This document shows, in pieces, positions 61,080 to 64,000 of a DNA stretch of 64,000 nucleotides. Origin of the DNA: an uncultured Chitinophagaceae bacterium (GTDB lineage: Bacteria; Bacteroidota; Bacteroidia; Chitinophagales; Chitinophagaceae); contig CAKZFX010000011.1 of NCBI GenBank assembly GCA_936908745.1, positions 124,001 through 188,000 on the forward strand. The letters run 5' to 3'. The position numbers were made by a program, and so were the translations under genes. The notes under the pieces were generated by a model, which was given only the letters and a program-made list of their open reading frames with translations, did not search any database and was not told where the DNA came from. Position 1 is the first letter of the stretch, and each line of letters begins with the position of its first letter.

Positions 61080-61874
61080 GTGAATATACAGGAATACATA
61101 TCAAGCGGTATTGTGGAAAGCTATGTTCTTGGCCTTGTCTCTGCCAGGGAGAAAAAGGAATTTGAAAAGCTCAGTTCTCAATACCCGCAGTTGATTACAG
61201 CCCGTACCGATTTTGAGTTATTGTTAGAAAAGAAAATGCTTGAATCAGTCCCGCTGCCTGGCTTAGGTGTGCATGAAAAGATCATGAAGACCCTCAGGCT
61301 ATCTCCCCACGTTAACCAAACCCAAATCATATCTATGGAACACACACAAACCAAGCGAAGTTCATCAGGATTCATTGCTGTTGCAGCCGTAATCCTTTTA
61401 GCCGTAGCCGGCTATTTTGCGTATGATTTTTATTCAAAAAATGAAAAGCTGAAAAAAGAGCTCGAAGTCGCCAAAGGCAGCTCCACCCAGCTCGAAGAAC
61501 TGCAGGAAGGACAAAAATGGATGAATGATCCTAACGTTGCAGTCGTTAACCTGAAAGGCACTGAAAAAGCGCCTAAATCATCTGCCAGCGTTTATTGGGA
61601 TTCCACAGCAGGCAATGTTTATGTAGTGATCAAAAACATGCCGAAACTGGCTTCTGACAAGCAGTACCAGCTCTGGTCGATCATCAATGGACAGGATGGC
61701 GGTTTGCAGCCGTCAGACATGGGCCTTTTTGATGTAGGCGATGACGGCAAGATCGTATTAAAGAAAAGCGGCCCCAAAAAAGCCGATATGTTTGCCATTA
61801 CCATCGAAAACAAAGGCAATACCGCCGGTCCCAACCTCAACGAATTGCAGGTTATCGGCAAAACAAGTTTATAA
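61080..61874 (+). CDS. Anti-sigma factor, RskA-like
   Basis: This 264-residue membrane protein has an N-terminal cytoplasmic part with the anti-sigma pattern GIVESYVLGLVSAREKKEFEKL (about 9-30), one membrane helix (about 98-117, FIAVAAVILLAVAGYFAYDF), a short coiled coil, and a periplasmic RskA-type C-terminal domain (SASVYWDSTAGNVYVVIKNMP, ending with ITIENKGNTAGPNLNEL). It holds the sigma factor at the membrane until a signal arrives. GTG at 61080 directly follows the sigma stop, so the pair is translationally coupled. Confidence 0.9.
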   Translation: MNIQEYISSGIVESYVLGLVSAREKKEFEKLSSQYPQLITARTDFELLLEKKMLESVPLPGLGVHEKIMKTLRLSPHVNQTQIISMEHTQTKRSSSGFIAVAAVILLAVAGYFAYDFYSKNEKLKKELEVAKGSSTQLEELQEGQKWMNDPNVAVVNLKGTEKAPKSSASVYWDSTAGNVYVVIKNMPKLASDKQYQLWSIINGQDGGLQPSDMGLFDVGDDGKIVLKKSGPKKADMFAITIENKGNTAGPNLNELQVIGKTSL

Positions 61875-61953
61875 ATCAATCCGGCCACGTCCGGTTTACG
61901 TAATTAGAACTGAACTATTGCTATAGTAGTTTTGGTTCTATAGTTGGTTAAAC

Positions 61954-61983
61954 GAAGACCCTTTTCAGGGTCTTCACTTTTTT
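61954..61983 (+). terminator. Intrinsic terminator of the second sigma/anti-sigma pair
   Basis: A perfect 9-bp stem (61954-61962 with 61967-61975), TTTC loop, and a T-rich tail. Confidence 0.85.
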
Positions 61984-61987
61984 ATGG

Positions 61988-62290
61988 ATATACACCATTA
62001 AGACATTAAGTACATTAAGGAAAAACTTAGCGCCTTTCCGTGTTAGCGGTTAAAAAACATTTCCCACAAACCTGCCTGTCGGCAGACAGGGCCACAAAGA
62101 AGCACAAAGAAATGATTGCCTCTTTGGCGGTTAAGCTCCCTACAAAAAAAAATTTCCTGCAAAGAGATTTACGCAAAGCCGCTAAGACTTCGCAAAGAAT
62201 ACATAAGATTAAAGCTTTGCGCCCCTGCGTCTTAGCGGTTAATCTCTCTCTGCGAAACTCCTTTTCTCCCGTTCTCCGCGGTGAAAAAAA
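61988..62290. repeat. Long degenerate cgcagag/ttagcgg-type repeat region
   Basis: The region is rich in phrases ttagcggttaa, ccgctaagacttcgcaaag, gcgtcttagcggttaatctc and ctccgcggtga, which recur in both orientations. The 20-bp core cctgcctgtcggcagacagg is at 62071-62090. It is the longest example in the window. Confidence 0.55.
62071..62090 (+). repeat. 20-bp hairpin-forming repeat core, copy 2
   Basis: The 20-mer cctgcctgtcggcagacagg can fold into a stem of about eight pairs with one mismatch. It is identical to 63708-63727 and 19/20 identical to the inverse copy at 54797-54816. Confidence 0.8.
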
Positions 62291-62315
62291 CTTTATCATT
62301 GCCGAAAACTTACTT

Positions 62316-62732
62316 GTGAAAAAAGGTTTCACCTCCTTCCTGCCCGCCCTCGGCTGGCTGTTTATTTCCACTGTTTTGCTGACGCTTCCCGGTTCTGCTT
62401 TTCCGCAGGAAAACTGGCTGGGTAAGATCTGGTTTGACAAATGGGTGCATATCGGCATGTTTGCCGCATTGGTATTTCTTTTTTGCCTGGGCATTTATAA
62501 AATGGTTAAAAAAGAAAACAGGGCAAAACTGTTTTTCTATACGCTGATGGCCGCTATCTTTTATGGTATAGGAATGGAATACGTGCAGAAATATTTTGTA
62601 GTCAACCGGTCGTTCGACATCGGTGATATCATTGCAGACTGTGTGGGCAGCTTAATCGGTCTTTGGTTTTCTTCATACAGGTATATAAAAAAAATTGACC
62701 CCTGTGGAAACAGGGGTCGCAACCAAAACTAA
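62316..62732 (+). CDS. VanZ-family membrane protein
   Basis: A 138-residue protein with about four membrane helices and the VanZ pattern FDKWVHIGMFAALVFLF and later FDIGDIIADCVGSLIGLWF. VanZ-family proteins are small membrane proteins, some linked to teicoplanin resistance, mostly of unknown role. I place the start at GTG 62316, because the frame upstream is repeat sequence; this gives the family's usual size. The last ten codons encode a hairpin that acts as a terminator on the other strand. Confidence 0.8.
   Translation: MKKGFTSFLPALGWLFISTVLLTLPGSAFPQENWLGKIWFDKWVHIGMFAALVFLFCLGIYKMVKKENRAKLFFYTLMAAIFYGIGMEYVQKYFVVNRSFDIGDIIADCVGSLIGLWFSSYRYIKKIDPCGNRGRNQN
62687..62718 (-). terminator. 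Orphan minus-strand terminator inside the end of the VanZ gene
   Basis: A perfect 9-bp stem (62697-62705 with 62710-62718), loop GGAA/TTCC, with a run of eight Ts on the minus strand (As at 62687-62694). No such run follows on the plus strand. The gene at 63088 already has its own terminator, so this one must end another minus-strand transcript. Confidence 0.75.
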
Positions 62733-62863
62733 CTGCTTATGAGAAAATTGACTGCTTTTATATAAATTCTAAAACTTCTTGTTTGTTGTTCTTCTGTGTA
62801 TCTATAACGCAAATTTACTGCCATTAGTGTGATGCTTGCTGTTAATGAAAGTTTAAAGCTCAT
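62729..62863 (-). CDS. Possible 44-residue small protein
   Basis: On the minus strand an ATG at 62863 opens a 44-codon frame ending with TAG at 62729, only 11 bases before the terminator stem at 62718-62697. The peptide begins MSFKLSLTASITL, then becomes Arg/Tyr/Glu/Gln-rich (NLRYRYTEEQQTR) and ends NFLISS. A second ATG lies at 62824. It matches no family I know. The close match of a short frame and an intrinsic terminator suggests a small gene, but length alone does not exclude chance. Confidence 0.35.
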   Translation of the reverse strand: MSFKLSLTASITLMAVNLRYRYTEEQQTRSFRIYIKAVNFLISS

Positions 62864-63087
62864 TAAAGTTATCTAAGAATAACTAAGTACCACTACTGCA
62901 ACCGTTTGTTCGTTTGTAGTATTTTACTGACAGTAAGTAAAGAACTATTTATCACTTTTTCTGAATCACTCTTCTGAATATAAATACGCAGAAATCAGAC
63001 CAAAGTTTTTATTTCATTGAAAAAAGAATAAAAGAAAAAAGAAGGCCGGGAGCCTTCTTCTCTTATAGATCAAAATAAATCAATCAC
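62733..63087. other. 355-bp gap between VanZ and the EF-hand protein gene
   Basis: AT-rich. It contains the possible 44-residue frame on the minus strand and the terminator of the gene at 63088 (63033-63059). I see no repeats or known RNA. Confidence 0.6.
63033..63059 (-). terminator. Intrinsic terminator of the EF-hand protein gene
   Basis: A perfect 8-bp stem (63039-63046 with 63052-63059) and T-rich tail on the minus strand. Confidence 0.85.
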
Positions 63088-63648
63088 TTATCCGCCGAAA
63101 AGGCCTTTTACTTTATCCATTAAATTTCCCTTAGAGCCTCCTTTCACCAGCGCCATCAGGTCTTGCAAATCCGTATCGCCATCGCCATCAATATCAAATT
63201 TGGCGCCTTTGAATTTATCCAGCATTCCCTGCATGTTAAACCCAGCCGTCTGGCCACCGCTGATGCTGTTAAAAATACCCTGTATATCAAAACTCTTATC
63301 AGAAGGGTCATTTGTTTTACTAACCATATCTTCCAGTACACCCGGCACCACTTTATCAGATACCGATTGCGCCTGCGACTGGTTAAGGTTGAATTTATCC
63401 ATCAGGTTCTGTATAAAACCGCCGGACAATTCCTGTCCAGCAGCCGAATTGGCGGCATTGCCTCCACTGCTAAACATTTTCATGATATCCTGTACGTTGC
63501 CCTGTGAAAACATATTTTGCAAACCACCTGAGATAGAAGAAGACGCTTCGTTGATGGCAGCATCATTTTTCTCATTCGGAATGTCGGGATTATTTACAAT
63601 TGCATCGCCAGCATGTTTCTTTACAAGGTCCATTAATTGGTCAAGCAT
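63088..63648 (-). CDS. DUF937-like protein with an EF-hand-type loop
   Basis: A 186-residue protein without signal peptide. The N-terminal half (MLDQLMDLVKKHAGDAIVN, SISGGLQNMFSQGNVQDIMKM) resembles the Gly/Gln-rich helical DUF937/YidB group. Residues about 153-165 hold DIDGDGDTDLQDLM, a calcium-binding EF-hand or dockerin-like loop with Asp at positions 1, 3, 5, 7, 9 and 12. The C-terminus is Gly-Lys rich. The function is unknown. If exported by a non-classical route the loop could bind calcium; in the cytoplasm it might bind little. Single gene. Confidence 0.75.
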   Translation of the reverse strand: MLDQLMDLVKKHAGDAIVNNPDIPNEKNDAAINEASSSISGGLQNMFSQGNVQDIMKMFSSGGNAANSAAGQELSGGFIQNLMDKFNLNQSQAQSVSDKVVPGVLEDMVSKTNDPSDKSFDIQGIFNSISGGQTAGFNMQGMLDKFKGAKFDIDGDGDTDLQDLMALVKGGSKGNLMDKVKGLFGG

Positions 63649-63707
63649 AGTCGTAATGTTTTAGTTGTTAAAGATAGGTTTCGGAAAATTCAATTATCTC
63701 CCGCTGA

Positions 63708-63727
63708 CCTGCCTGTCGGCAGACAGG
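63708..63727 (+). repeat. 20-bp hairpin-forming repeat core, copy 3
   Basis: Identical to 62071-62090. It is followed by ttcgcagataaacgcagaagc and tctgcgggatcttcggg, which belong to the same degenerate repeat type. Confidence 0.8.
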
Positions 63728-63807
63728 TTTCGCAGATAAACGCAGAAGCTGGAAATCGTCAGCGAAAATCTGCGGGATCTTCGGGAAAAAAATCACTTTA
63801 CATAAAG

Positions 63808-64000
63808 TTAATCCTGCTTGGTCAGTTTCTCCGAATTTTCCGCAAACTGCAACGCTTCGATCAATTCCTGCACACCGCCATTCAGCACTTCATCCAGGTT
63901 ATACAATGTCATACCGATACGATGATCCGTCACACGTCCCTGCGGAAAATTGTACGTACGGATCTTGGCACTGCGGTCGCCGGTACTTACCAGGCTTTTA
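63808..64000 (-). CDS. prfA: Peptide chain release factor 1, C-terminal part
   Basis: The last 63 codons of a gene that continues past the window. The residues STGDRSAKIRTYNFPQGRVT, followed by DHRIG, are the conserved region just after the GGQ domain of release factor 1; the RF1 variant is recognised by NFPQGRVTDHRI. It ends translation at UAA and UAG. Confidence 0.93.
   Translation of the reverse strand, partial: KSLVSTGDRSAKIRTYNFPQGRVTDHRIGMTLYNLDEVLNGGVQELIEALQFAENSEKLTKQD

Larger units (their letters stand above)
61875..62315. other. 441-bp gap after the anti-sigma gene: terminator and repeats
   Basis: No supported gene. A terminator (61954-61983) is followed by a low-complexity segment with CATTAAG units (about 61998-62021) and the long degenerate cgcagag-type repeat region with a 20-bp core. 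An open frame runs through the repeats into the VanZ gene, but its residues there look non-coding. Confidence 0.7.

Noticed and set aside
62040..62315. 92-residue N-terminal extension of the VanZ protein
   Set aside because: This part is translated repeat sequence with the 20-bp hairpin core. The family is about 120-140 residues long, matching the GTG at 62316.
1..64000. tRNA, rRNA, insertion sequence, prophage or replication origin
   Set aside because: I inspected the intergenic regions and saw no cloverleaf with TTCGAnTC-type arm, no rRNA sequence, no transposase or integrase frame, and no DnaA-box cluster. A covariance-model search was not possible here.

Overview
The window reads as a chromosomal piece of a Bacteroidota bacterium, most like the family Chitinophagaceae. 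The signs are type IX secretion (T9SS) C-terminal sorting domains, TonB-dependent receptors with an N-terminal carboxypeptidase-regulatory-like domain, -7 promoter elements of the TAnnTTTG kind, few Shine-Dalgarno sites, and Bacteroidota-type families such as the grasp-with-spasm peptide maturases and the DUF1501/DUF1800 pair. I found no rRNA, tRNA, CRISPR array, transposase, integrase or phage gene.

Layout. 1-12.9 kb (minus strand): three very large secreted proteins. One combines Calx-beta, two lamin-tail and DUF3616-like domains and runs off the window. The other two are tandem paralogues built from an Asp-box propeller, Ig-like and HYR domains and a T9SS tail. 13.0-21.0 kb: a probable phosphate-acquisition island, with a minus-strand run of porin O/P, TonB receptor and lipoprotein, divergent from PhoU-like DUF47 and Pit. 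An 11-bp-period direct-repeat array before the receptor resembles a Pho box. 21.0-26.7 kb: galE, a transketolase C-terminal half, an ECF sigma/anti-sigma-like/Spy-like operon, an MBL hydrolase and an alpha/beta hydrolase. 26.7-32.9 kb: the cell-shape operon mreB-mreC-mreD-mrdA-rodA. 33.1-34.3 kb: an MFS transporter.

34.3-41.4 kb (minus strand) is the most distinctive locus, a complete grasp-with-spasm RiPP operon. In order of transcription it encodes a GG-leader precursor, a secreted TPR-like protein, an ATP-grasp ligase, an unrecognised 72-residue protein, a SPASM protein without the radical-SAM cluster motif, a C39-peptidase ABC exporter and an HlyD adaptor. 41.9-44.9 kb: an outer-membrane protein, tryptophan dioxygenase and purD. 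45.0-50.6 kb: three consecutive peptide transporters (POT, POT, OPT). 50.7-57.2 kb: DUF1501, DUF1800, an M43 metalloprotease, serS, a small conserved protein and a cyclophilin. 57.4-64.0 kb: an outer-membrane receptor, gcvH, a second ECF sigma/anti-sigma pair, VanZ, an EF-hand-containing protein and the end of prfA.

Two non-coding patterns stand out. Six spacers between co-directional genes carry arrays with a 7-bp period that start at or just after the upstream stop codon, in several unrelated sequence families. A separate family of degenerate repeats with a 20-bp hairpin core is scattered over 54-64 kb. Coordinates and motifs were read by eye. Family assignments rest on recognised motifs and were not checked by database search.
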